DNA of 64,000 nt, from positions 39,749 through 103,748 of the forward strand of contig JABANN010000045.1 in NCBI GenBank assembly GCA_013115125.1, written 5' to 3'. A program made the position numbers and the translations under genes. This stretch comes from Perkinsus olseni. Taxonomy: Eukaryota; Perkinsozoa; Perkinsida. Below, piece after piece: positions 20,461-32,057 of the stretch. The notes below the pieces were generated by a model, which saw only the letters and a list, made by a program, of their open reading frames with translations, ran no database searches and was not told the origin of the DNA. Each line of letters opens with the position of its first letter. Positions within the stretch are counted from its first letter, which is position 1.

Positions 20461-23400
20461 TAGGCTGACGCCGAGCATGCGTATGATCATGAACCCAACA
20501 GACACTGCGGCAAGCCACAGTGCCTTCATAGCCGCTCCTCGATTGAGGCGTACACCATACCTGCTCAAGAGAATCCAAGCTCGAAGGGAGTAACCGAGGG
20601 ACTTCAGATGAGAGCAGTGTAGAGCAATAGGTTACTATTGGACTTACAGGTAAAAGCCCCCTTCAATAAGTTGCATGAAGCTGACAACAAACCATTTGTC
20701 GTGATCTATCTCGTTGCCGAAGTTCATGATATTGATGACTGTTGGTAGACGTTGGAACTTCAGATTCACCGTCGCCACCATTTGAAGCAGCACCGCCGAC
20801 ATCGCCAACAGCAGGCTTCCCGCGATCACCACTTCAACTGAAACAGCGTGAAATCACGGGAGGCCAAGGAAGTCCGAATGAGCTCCAACTTTTCGAGGCC
20901 CATTTTCCTGCGCGGTTGACCCCTGCGAGGAGCTTCGTCAACTGTCCATGTTGCATGAGCGTTGAGAGCTGTGCTTATCGGACTCACCTTTGTGTGTTTC
21001 TATTGCATCACTGAATAGCAGGAGAAGTATCAACACCAACGTGACCGCCCCGCCATTAGTGAGATTCAAAACAGCTTGCCCAATAGAAGAAGAAACCTGA
21101 AGGAGTCGCGTCAGGATGATCCACCCCCATCATCATATCACTGCCTGTAGCCAGGCGAAAGACGAGATTAATAAAGCATTGAAACCCAAGTCTCGAATAC
21201 AGTGGATCGCTTCGGCACTCACCTTGCGGACCACGGCACACAATACATTATAGCGCACCACTATGCCGTCCAACTTGGTGGTGCAAACGGCCCGACGCGC
21301 AAAGTCGTCCGCGGCCAAGGAGCAGAAGGATATTGCCGATGCGGAAACCCAAACCATCTGAGACGTCATGAGAATTCCATGTAGTTCTACGATCTTCGCG
21401 AGAGGCCACAGGGGAGGACAACAGGACGTAGCCGAACGTGTCACCAGAGTGATGGTTGCATGGGCCAATGCCTCCGCCAGGACCACGCCGTAGTTCGGTG
21501 TTGATGAGAGGAGTACTGACAAGGTGAGCAGAGCTGATCGAGTTTCGGGGCGAGGTACTACGTCCGAGATAGGGTACTCCAGCCACGCCAGCCAGGCATG
21601 CGTTCCGGACGTTTAATCTTCGCCACCTCTTCCCAAAGTTGTGCCGATGAGCGTAGTTGGTCATAGCGGAGATCCTGAGAACTTGCTCATATACCACACC
21701 TTCCCCGACACAGAGCAAGTCGTTTCGTTTCTTCAATTTTGTCTCCACATCCTAGGTACCACCGCGGTGCTACTAAATGCCACTCGTGGGGCGTGGACTC
21801 ACGCGTTATCCCTGTGCGAGAACCACCAAATGAGATAGATTCTGCAGTACAAGACAACCATGCAGTGGAACTGAGCGAAGAACAGCGGGCCCACAGAACG
21901 TTGCTCAGCTGAGCCGTCGAGCATGGCGATGTAACCACCCTGGAAGGTTGCTCGACTCACCGTAAGGAGCGTGGCTATGACGACATTGTCCTCGACAAGG
22001 ACGACAAGCTCTATGCTTGTCCCCACGATTAATGCTGCAATCATTGAAACGATGTACAGCATCTGAGATAATGGGCCTAGCAAGGTAGTTAAGTCGGAAG
22101 GTGTGAAAGATCGCCACAAAGGAGTCGGGCTCCGAGGCCGAGAAATCTTCTCCTACAGATAGAAAGTGTCTTCTCCTAGTTCGTTCACTCCACGGGATAA
22201 CCCCGAAAGCCTTCATCGCCCATTGGAATCTGTCGGAACTCTTGATTGTAAATTCATCTTGGGAGCTCCGCATCTCTCTGAGAATCATCATAGGCTGGCA
22301 GGAGGTTCATACCCCATGAACCCAGCGAGAGCTCCACTGGCCACAGCATCAGACCACACACACTGACCATAGGGCATTTCTCATTTCACGGCCTACGTTA
22401 TGATGGTGCGAGCGATGATGCTGTGATGGATTCTAGCGGACGGGACCTCACGAGTTCCGCAGGTGCCATCTCTCAATTCCTTCAATTGTCCTAGTCAAGG
22501 GACGATAGAAAGTGAACGTTATTGAGGGGCTCGAGAACTGAGCATATTCGATTGGCAATCTCGTGACAACTGTTGTACAAGATATGGTCTGCAACCCAAG
22601 TGTGGGGACGAAGCCAATGCCTAGGCAGGAGCCGAGAGGCCAGTCCGACTGTAAACTGTTGTGTGGGAACTCGCGGCCTCGGTTTCAAGCCAGATTCAAC
22701 TCGATCAGAACTTACCGCCACTTACGTGACATTGAGATGCTCAATGACCTCTCGTTGAAGTCCAAACAGGGAGCAGAACGCCCCTGAACCAGCTTCTAAG
22801 GCATCGCGATGTTGTTCTGGTTGCTCCTTAACAAGTTCACGTTTCTTCACAATTTCCATGTCGCTCAGGGAGAGATGTCCCAAACTGTCTACTATATCCT
22901 CAACGGACATCTCAGAACTACTCTTCTCTTTGGAAATCGGCGCACACGCTTCGAGACTCTGCCGCACGTGCTCTTCTATGGATCCCGAAGTCGAACTGAA
23001 TGATACCGACTCTCGAGCAGTTGGATCGATTTCACTCCTTCGGGGGGTACCCAGTTGGCGCATTCCGCAACGGAGGGGCCAGGGTGATACCGGCATTGAC
23101 GTCTGCGTGCCAACACCTGAATGAGTGCAGGCTCCGAACAACTGAGCAGACGCAGTCCCATCAGGAGACTCGAGCTCGTGCTTGACGACATCAAGTCAAA
23201 ATACAAACGACCAGCCGGCCACTCACTGTATCTCTCTTGGTCCTGCACGGCGGGCAAGGCAGCGGCTCCCAAGACCGTTGAGACGGAGGAGCTTCGTTGG
23301 CGGCGTAGAAGTCTCGCCTCTCGTTTCGTCATTGTCGCCTGTTCGTCCATGCTTCGATCGTCAGCCAGACGAGGGCATGCTAGTCTTAGCTCCTCAGATG

Positions 23401-23671
23401 ACTTCATACAACCCTCTACGGTGTAACGCATTTGCTTTTCAAGCTCGCCAAAGCAATCATCGAGGGCGGAGAGCACCTTAAAAGGATAGCTACGCCTGAG
23501 AAGCATCCCCATGGCCATGGGAAGTTGCTCACCCTCTGGCAAATCTTGTCTGTGAGGCTGTCTAGGTCCTCGTTCTCGTGTGAGGAGGGATGCGGCGGAA
23601 TCGCCGCTTCTGACATCAATGAACCCGAATATAAGATGGAAAGCTGCCAAAATGAGCGGAAACAGGACCAT
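20461..23671 (-). CDS. putative multi-exon, multi-pass membrane protein (exons unresolved)
   Basis: A chain of minus-strand coding-like segments suggests one gene. It starts at 23671 with a hydrophobic MVLFPLILAAFHLIFGFIDV, then a cytosolic helical part (FKVLSALDDCFGELEKQM ... MTKREARLLRRQRSSS). Next come acidic segments near 23070-22730 (SVEDIVDSLGHLSLSDMEI) and 22650-22500 (ADHILYNSCHEIANRI). Repeated transmembrane-like pieces follow: QMLYIVSMIAALIVGTSIEL near 22070, VWVSASAISFCSLAADDF near 21340, SLLLAMSAVLLQMVATV near 20810, and a last one MKALWLAAVSVGFMIIRM near 20510. These alternate with apparent short introns. I cannot assign a family: a receptor- or channel-like protein is possible but not shown. 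It might also be two genes. Confidence 0.4.
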
Positions 23672-24762
23672 CGACCATGATGACTCTAGCTGGCTTCCCT
23701 AGCGTATGGAAACCAAACTCCGCCGTTGGGCTTCCAGGAGAGCTTCAGTGAGTGACCTGCGCCATTGTTCGTTCAATTCACTTCACAGGGTGTTAGCCTA
23801 CAGTGATAACCTCCGTGACTAATCGCACGTCACCGAGGAGCATAGGGTGTATGCTAGAGATAAAGTCCCCTAGGCGGGAGAACAGCAAACCGTTGACGTC
23901 ATCAGCTCAAAGTTCACAGTGGAGCTTATGAAGTTGTTCGTGCAACTGTGATGGTGGATTGAGGCGGCCCATCCGCTACGACCTGTGGCCCGCCACTGCT
24001 AGGAGTGATGCTCGCTGATTCACAACTCAACATGATCATCGTATGCGTGATGAAAAGGGTTTGAAATGGATGACAATAACGACATAAACGACGAAGCTGA
24101 AAAGCCCCTGGAATCCACGACTACCATAAGGCACGAAGGGGCAGGCAATATGAGCACATCACAGAAAGCTCTGGGGCTGGGGAAATGCCTCGCCAGAGGG
24201 GGATCATACAGGTCCTTTCTCCTTCTGTTGAATCAACTCTCTCACGTTGAAAATCTAAACATGTGTTGGAATGATAAATATTGACGAAAAAAGAGACTGG
24301 TCACCCGGTGATCCAGGTAATGGGCCTCTGTAAACCCACTCCTCTCTACCAGGTAGCCTCGGGCCAGAGACCCTGGAGGTGAGAGAACAGGACGAAATGA
24401 CGCAGGACTGAGAAGTGGTCTGACGACGATGTTGATAGAACATGCCTAGCCAAGAGTAAGAAGGAATACTGGCAGTGGCATGTTATTTGGCAGCAATTGT
24501 TAGGTTTTGGTCGTGGTGCAGAGCGGCTCCTTTGCCGCAGCTCACTGGGAACCGTGCCATCTTCATAATCTTCTGACCCACGGACTGACGATTGGAGGCG
24601 CCCTAAGGAGAAAATTGCAGGACAAACAGCGGAGCGGAGCTCTTCACTTTCTCGGCTGCTCGCGGAGGTTCAACACCATCACTCCAGCAGCGAACGTTAA
24701 AGATGCTATCACAAGGTCTGAGCCATGAGCAAGCTTGCATGAACAGAGGGGTCGTCGACCAT
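23672..24762. other. intergenic stretch, nothing recognised
   Basis: Between the putative membrane protein and the end of the class V aminotransferase gene. Only short frames, none with features that would support a gene. Confidence 0.45.
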
Positions 24763-27700
24763 CTACCTCGAACGCTGCTTCCTACTGGAATCTTCGGAGA
24801 TCCCCGAAAAGTTCAAGTCCGTGCAGATCATCGGCATGGGTGATTGAGTTGAACTCATCGATTGCATGATGGACCATTTAGCATCAATCGGGTGGGCAAA
24901 CCACAGGAGGTCGGTGAGCTCAGGATCGAGTGGTGGCAAGTCGAGTTGAGCCACGCAAGCCTGAGGATAACGTTCGCCTAGCATGCAAGGATGAGGTACT
25001 GACTTCATAGACAGCGTGATGGCACAACTGATCGGCCTTGAGAAGAGCGGCATTCAAATCCTCATCAGGAGGGTGTTTGTAGCTGCCAATTGATGATGTA
25101 CTGGAGCGACGGGAGTAGCCCACGCTGCTGCATCGCGTCGAGCAGCTCCCCACGGCGGAGGCTACATCGAACGTCATTGAGAAGGCGGCGAGGTCCAACG
25201 CGTCCGACAAGCTCCTAAGGCAGAATCCTTCGTCAATGCCCAGTCCAGTTGAACTCACTTGAGCCTCCGCCGATCATCACGTTTGATGTGATGCCACTCT
25301 CCTGATGCAGTCTTGAAGGTGTACGAGGGCAGAAGCTTCCAGCCATTATCGGCTATCCATAAGATAGCATCGGCAACGAAGGCTACTTCTTCCGGAGTCA
25401 TCGTAAAGTGCACCCCCACACGGACAAACCCAGGCTTGAAGACCTCGGAACGGGAAGATTCTGAATGACATTGGAAGTCCAATTGCAACCACCACCGACA
25501 GGAAGGACGTACCAACAGCTTCCTCGAACCGTTCAGCGCTCCCATGAATTAGCCCGAGGATAGCCTCTGCATGAGGTCCAGCGCAAGCACATCCACCCCT
25601 CGCTTGAATGCCGAAAAGATCGTTCAGGAGGGCCGCGACGAAGTTGTAATGAAGGTACCTGGACATAGCAACAATTCCTTCGACGATGGAGACGAGCGAG
25701 ACCTACAAGCCGTGCTGCGTCGGGCCGTCAGTTGTATTATACAGGATATTGAAAGAAATGATACCAGCGCAATGAGAACGTTCCTGAGAGAGTCGTCGAG
25801 TCTGATATGAGGAAGTCCACTTCACCTTCGGCCCGAGTATGTGAACTTTGGTGTGCGCTCGGAGCCTCTTGGTGAGATGTTCTGCCATCTTGAGTTCCTC
25901 AGCGGCGATTCGTTCAATTCCAATCATCGCATGGAGATGGTACACAGCACCTGTCCTGATGCAGCCAAGGATGTCCGGGGTGCCTGAGAGTATCGGGATG
26001 AGTGGTACCGAATGCGGTAAGTACTTTAACACACCAGCTTCCTCTCGCTCTTCCAAGTTGTCAAGGTATTGATGACGTCTTTGGCTTACATAGAGGACTA
26101 CAACTGCCGCTGCTCTTCGGTGTCCCGCCCAAACTAAATTGCTAACGCAATTCATCCCGCCCTGGCGATCAGAGACATGCACCCTCCGAGTGTTGCATTG
26201 CCAGAAACTATCTCGGTCCCGCTTGGACCCTTGCAATCTTGTAACACTCGGTGGGACCTACTCCCCGGGTGGTAGTGGGCGGGTTAAACTCAGCTTCGTC
26301 AATGGCGCCTGGAGAGAGCAAACAACTGACGGACGATGACTATTATTACCAACGGTAACGCAACCGTATATGCCAACTGGATTGCCGCCGCTATCCGATC
26401 GATATCTCGCTCGCCCGTACACGCTCAACTTCCATCATGCGCATTGCTGTTGTACTGCAGAACACTTCTTGTTCTTCCAAACACCGCCGCCGCAGACCGC
26501 AGGCACGGCGTTGGTCTGATGTCTCCTCTTACACAACAAAAGGCCGCTGCTACCGGGACCACCGAGCAGCTTATGTGGCGATACGAAGGCGAAATCAATG
26601 TAGCCCTCAGGGAGGCTGGACGGATTCATGTCGACCTAAGACGACCATCATGGGAACTCGGTGTGCGGCGTTCCGACTTTATCGTGAGCGGCGATAGCTG
26701 CCAAGTCCCAGGCGGCGATACCGTTGTACTTGTGAACCAAAGCGGATACCGTTGGTATTTAAGGAGAGTATTGGCATGGGGTGAGAGTCGGTCGTAGCTT
26801 TTACATCAAGACGTGCACCAGTGACATTGCTACAGGCGGAAAGGACTGTCACTGGCACAGCGAAGTCGTGGCGATGACGATTGATATCCGTGACCTGAAG
26901 AGACAACGACAATGTCGATGGATGCTAGCGGGAAGTCTACCTTCCTCAAGACATCCTCGAGGCTCTCAACGGAAGCAGTGCCCTTCACTGGATCCAGCGG
27001 CAGTGTCTGCAACGACGACGGTTGTGGTGGTGGCATGTTGTTGTGCAGGAGAGCAGCGAAGGCCTACCACCAGCTCAACTTCAAGATCCTCGGTTTTCTA
27101 ACCACTGAGCCAGTTGATCAGGGGCTCCAGAACTAACAAAGATAGGCTTCGAAGCTCTGTCGTAATGCAGGCTTGGATTTTACCACTTCTCGCTAGAGTG
27201 AAGCGCCTGAGTGGATACCTCAAGGATAGCTCCCTGAAGGGAAGTAATGAACTATGATGAGCAGCAGGATCTATAATCAGAACCTGAGGGATAACGATGA
27301 AAGCTGACGGGCTGTGAGGGCGCACCGCTCGACGGAGACCCTTCCGAGATCTCTCCGTAGCGAAGACTCGGCTACGGCACATCATTTCGACGAACTTGTT
27401 GATGGCCGCCGTAGGCTACGGCCCGTAGCACCGGCGCCACAGAAGATGACTGAAGGCCGGAGGGGTCGAGCGTGGACTTCCGAGAGACGAACTCACCGGA
27501 ATCTTCCGAAGTACAATTGAAATACTTACGAACTTCATCTCGCGCCTCTTCTCGATAATGCATCGTCTGACGAGCAGTCGCCGAGGCCACGGAATGCGTG
27601 TTGGCGTATCTGCACGGTGCGCAGGGAATGAAGAGGCGAGGTGTTGAGGACGCACGTGGGGCAAACAGTGGAGGTTATGAAGTCCTCGATGGCATTAAGA

Positions 27701-27933
27701 CTTCTCCCTGAGGCGGTGTAGTCGCAGTAACTGAATGGAGGGCATGTGGAGACGGAAGAGGGTCGGGCGTACACCAGCTTCCGCGAAGAGTCGTCGAAGG
27801 GTACGGGGACTCTTTCGTGTTCTCCTATGCATTGGTCTCTGAGGGAGTTCACGAGATCGTCATAGTCACTGCGAAGACGCACGCAGGACGGGCGACGAAC
27901 TCCAGGGAAGAGAGCATAGGGGTAAGGCATCAA
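24763..27933 (-). CDS. class V aminotransferase (PLP-dependent, cysteine-desulfurase/selenocysteine-lyase-like)
   Basis: Exons on the minus strand spell the family in order: KLVYCDYTASGRSLNAIEDF (join across 27790-27740), PTYANTHSVASATARQTMHY, VIFCGAGAT...AAINKFVEM, IDPAAHHSSLLPFRE, VLSACSNVTGARLDV, GIAAWDLAA with the PLP-binding Asp region, FVSPHKLLGGPGSSGLLL with the likely Schiff-base Lys, GTPDILGCIRTGAVYHLHA, and LHYNFVAALLNDLFGIQARG followed by GGCACAGPHAE. The C-terminal extension (PEEVAFVADAILWIADNGWK; LDPELTDLLWFAHPIDAKW) is typical of the larger eukaryotic/bacterial branch of this family rather than of mitochondrial NFS1. The reaction is probably sulfur or selenium removal from cysteine-like substrates, but this branch is mostly uncharacterised. 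A short frame-disrupting insertion at about 27415-27428 falls inside the conserved GAGATAAIN motif. The start codon and the last exon are uncertain. Confidence 0.9.
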
Positions 27934-29057
27934 GAAAGATCTGAAGCAGTCTTGCGGAGCTCAAGTGTACAAGATCGGAATAGAATGGTCACCATTCAAT
28001 GGTGATGAGAAGGGAGTCCCACTGAAGGAAGGCTTGCTGGGCTCCTATGATCATGGTGATTGACAGCTTAATACTCCCAAAGACCTTGAGTGAGATCTTT
28101 ATTGACTGGGAAACGACACTCGAGAAATGCCCCAATCGAACCAACGGGTAGCAAAATTCACCCCGTCACGGCGTCAGTTGATAATTTTTACCGACAGTCA
28201 GCCATACTCGATTTTGAAGGACTCGGTCCCTCCTTGCCGAGGAGTGATGATGCTTAGAAAACGAGTCCTCGGGTATGGCCATCCGGACCACGCAGGAATG
28301 TTTAGGTCAACATATTTCCGCTTCGGATCCTCAGGTTCATAAGTGTGACGCTATTATGATAGCTTTGGCAGTGCACGCATGCGCAGCAGCACGCGTAGAC
28401 AAACTATGTTATCAAATAACTGATACTCATTTCCGTACCACTTCGAGAGACTCAGTGGCTTAGGCCTGAGGACAACACCTCTGTGCCCTGCCCCTCATGT
28501 TCATTCGGGATAATATGCCTGATAGTCGATCGAAATCCTCAAGTTAGTGAGATGGGCGAGCTGCCCCGGGGACAGCCTACGCCTTGCCCAATTTGGGAAG
28601 TCCAGGGAAGAGCTGATTCTCACAGCAGCGATAACTAAGCTTCGAAATATTCACCTTTTCGATGGAGTACAGTACGGTATCACCGATACCGTGGAAACGC
28701 CCTTGACCGAAGAATCTAAGTTGCTGAGTACATCCTCGTGAGTTGGGGATGTGCGGGTATTAACGCCGACAGCGATGAAGTTGCCAAGAGGTGTATGTAT
28801 TGCTACTTCAAGCAGCATGTAACCGTGTGAAGCGTATACACTCAAGCACGTGTCTTCTAAGAGGACACGGGATTCAGCATGTCTGACATGGTAGATAAGG
28901 GGACTCGCAGTCGTCATGGCTGTGTGGAGATCTGCGCAAACTACGTGAGATGCGTGCGAGGAATAATGTCGAAATCGCTGCGAGTTCGAAGAAAAAGCGC
29001 ACGCCCGAGGTCCAGGATGTCGCATCGTAGACCGACATTTTCCGAATCCCCCTTTGC
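27934..29057. other. strand-switch region between divergent gene runs
   Basis: All convincing genes to the left read leftwards and all genes for the next 30 kb read rightwards, so this 1.1 kb is a divergent switch and a likely bidirectional promoter region. Frames inside (for example 28651-29025 minus) have no recognisable features. No TATA-like element stands out. Confidence 0.5.
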
Positions 29058-31883
29058 ATGATGGTGAACCGCAAGGGAGCTAGGCGGCAGCCATTGCCTG
29101 CAGAGGATGGTAGGGCCGGTTAGCATCTCACCTACCTCCGCTGTTCTCTTTTGGCTTCGAGCTGTCCTCCTTTCCCTCAGTACTCTCGGATGCAAGCAGC
29201 GATGACGGCCTTGACATGATCGGAGGCGATGGTAGGGCGGTGGGTCGCACTCTCTTCGTTGGTGGTGAGTTCCTCGAACTCAGATGAGCGTAACGACTAC
29301 TCGGACCTCGAGGGCACCGAGGAAGTGGACGTGATGAGCATCGGCAGCGAGAAGGACGGACAGCAGCGAGAGGAGGATATCGAGGTGCGTCTCGAAGGCA
29401 TCGGTCGGTATTAAAGGACGTGTATTCTATAGGACTTCGACGTCGAGGAAGCTCCTAAGGAAGATAAGGAAGACGATCGGCTGGCGTGGGGAAGACGCGA
29501 CCGGGACTTCTACGGTATTCGGACTGTTGCGAGCTGGGGAGTCGGTGGGTGCTGACTTGGCGTTGTGGCAGGCAGTGAGTCTGAAGATGAGTCCTCTGAA
29601 GCCGAGGAGCTCCAACTAGAGGAAGCGAAGAAAGCGGCTTTGTCTCGAGCCAAGCTTTTGCCTAGGAAGACTGCTGACCTGGTAATAAGTGTTGGGGAGA
29701 GGGCGTCGATCGAAGATCCGCTGGGACGAGAGATACTAGACGATACCCCATGCTCGTGAGCGATGATTGAGGTGCCTTGCTGTAGGTTGAAGAACTGGCG
29801 GGTGGCGAAGAAGCGCGTGAAGAGGTCCCGGCTGAGGAGGTGGCTGCTGAGGGGGAGGAGTCTGAGGATGATGTGGATGAAGATTTCGACTTCGCTGCTG
29901 GTGACATCTCCTTCAAGGGCTCCACCACTGCCTCTAAGAAGCGCAAGGACGGCTTGTCCCAGACTGAGCGACGGAGACTCGCTCTGAAGGAGAGCCCGGA
30001 GCTCGAGGCACTCGTGGAACAGTACCACGAGGGCGCCTTGAAGCTGGCGGACGAAGCCAGGGATCTGGTGGATGCTGTACGGAGGAGTCCTCCACCGGCT
30101 GGCAAGGGCGGCATGACTTTCGTAGAGACGAAACTGCAGCTGCTGCTGTCCCATCTGAACTACTTGAGCTACTACTTCATGCTTAAGGCCAAGGGAGCCA
30201 GCGTGAGGAAGCACCCCGTTATCAGGAAGATCGCCTGGGTCAAGGGGATGCTGGACCGCCTGAAGCCGATAGAAAAGAGTGTGGCAGACCAAGCTGAGGA
30301 GCTGGTCAGTCGGTCGCAGTCGGAGGAACCCGATCCGGAGATGAGCTATCTTGATGAGGTTCTCGCTGGGCTCGGTGTTGAACTGTCGGGAGAGGAGGAA
30401 GCAGAGAGTGATGCTAGCGAGGCTGAGACGGAGGCGAGTGAAGTGGCTGAGGAGGAGACCCAGGCCGCGACGAAGATCTCCAGAGCTGACCTTGTGAAGC
30501 GTCTTAGCGCTAGACGTGCCGAGAAGCCAGTTGGTGAGCAGTCGGGAATCGACGAAGAGAGCATCTTGGCGAAGATGGCCGCGAGGGATGATAAGGAGGA
30601 TGCAGCGGAGTTGTTGAAGCCCAAGAAGGCTGGGAAGAAGTTAGGCAAGCTGCGTGCTAAGATCAAGGGCGGCAAGGGGTGACGGACGATGTCTGATTTA
30701 CCGGCTTGGAGCTTGTTTTTGCAGTTACGCTGGCGCGGGCTCGGTGAGCCTGGACGAGGTTGCTGAGGTCGGGGATCTGGTCGATACTCGGACGAGTCTG
30801 GCGGATATACTGAACTCTGCTAAGCAGGTGAGAGCGAGGATGCGGGGGAGGAGTGGTATAGTGTGTCTCGCAGGTCGAAGAGGCTGCCTCTAGTCGTAAG
30901 GGTGGCGGTGATGATGATGTGGAGGTTCGAAAGGGCATGTCGATGAGGGAGATAAGAGCTGCTATGGAGGAGGCTGATGCAGCCGAGGTAGTAGTAAGGC
31001 AGCTTACGCCTGGTGACGCTGCGCATGCAGGCACACGGTGCGGCAGTGGAAGGAGAGGACGAAGCACTGGAGCCTTCACTTATGCGTAAGGCACGCAAGG
31101 CACGGGATGCTAAGCGGGAGTCGAAGAAGTCGGCCTTGGCGACTAAGGCTCAGGCGTTCATGCCGGAGGAAGAGGTAGTAGTGAGTGGGCGGTCTGGGCA
31201 GTTCTAAGATGGTCGATGAGCTGATGGTCTGGTGATAGTGGGAGGCTTTACACCATGGTCATTCTTTATTATGGCAATAATACTGCATAATAATGAATGC
31301 ATATTGATATCATGCATACATGCATGATAAATATTGATGAATATTCATGATACATGCATCGTATAGAGCGATACTCTATAGATTTACACTTAGTATAATG
31401 CTGAATGCTTTATAATGCTACTAGCATTTAGTATCATGCTTAGACACACTCTAACGAGTATGTCGATATAGAATGCAGGAGAGAAACTCTCTTAAAAAGG
31501 GAATTTCATTCTTTAGCCAACCTAGCGCCCTTGAGCAGCTTTCGGTAGCCATCCTTCACTGCAAGTCGGTGTAAACGTATACTGTCATATGTTACCGGTA
31601 TTCTTATATTATCGTATGACGTGTATTTGTGCTGCTCGTCGGTCAGAATGAAGTCGATCTTCGCTCCACCAACTACGCTATTAATAAGAATAAGGGCCTC
31701 ACTCGGAAGCGCAAGAAGGAGGACCGCAATGCTCGTGTCAAGAATAGGAATAGATACGAGAGAGCTGTCAAACGTCGCAAGGGGGCGGTACAGGAGGTCC
31801 GGGAGGCCAGTGCGGACGGGACATACTCAGGAGAAGCCACTGGTCTGCGTACCAACGTCAGGAAGAGTGTCAAACTTGGCTGA
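29058..31883 (+). CDS. UTP3: UTP3/SAS10 small-subunit processome protein
   Basis: The N-terminus is acidic (MMVNRKGARRQPLPAED, then after a 71-nt intron VLSDASSDDGLDMIGGD, then DERNDYSDLEG) and contains the SAS10-type DRLAWGRRDRDFYG. The middle domain at about 30110-30330 (FVETKLQLLLSHLNYLSYY ... VIRKIAWVKGMLDRLKPIEK) is the Sas10/Utp3 helical domain shared with LCP5/NGDN. The C-terminus (31647-31883) is the diagnostic SAS10 C-terminal domain: NKGLTRKRKKEDRNARVKNR, then YERAVKRRKG and GEATGLRTNVRKSVKLG. UTP3 belongs to the U3 snoRNP/SSU processome that matures 18S rRNA in the nucleolus. The last intron (31175-31646, 472 nt) is unusually long and contains an AT-rich palindromic tract. Start codons 29058 and 29061 are adjacent and in frame. 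At least eight exons. Confidence 0.93.
31250..31460. repeat. AT-rich palindromic tract in the last UTP3 intron
   Basis: The tract is rich in TGCAT, ATCATG and TATAG words and has several hairpins: ATCATGCAT-AC-ATGCATGAT at 31309-31328, TATAGAG...CTCTATA near 31362, and AATGCT...AGCATT near 31416. Composition and palindrome density differ sharply from the surrounding exons and from other introns in this window, which are 45-75 nt. It may be a small inserted element such as a MITE. Confidence 0.6.
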
Positions 31884-32057
31884 GGTGGTTACTTGCCATT
31901 GCCCCTCATCAAGCTTGGATGCCATCAAGCTGCTGTTTATACGTCAATACTCCCTATACCAATACAACGGTAGATGCTGTTCCGTTTCTACTGCGTTGAG
32001 GAGTTGCGTTGATGACGCTGCCTCAGTAGCCTCTGTCGCAGTGTCTCCTGTTTTACT

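Noticed and set aside
29110-29303. A 19-nt intron in UTP3 (GTGAGTTCCTCGAACTCAG)
   Set aside because: An upstream GTAGGG donor using the same acceptor gives a 52-nt intron and an acidic, in-frame join (GGDDERNDY) typical of SAS10 proteins.
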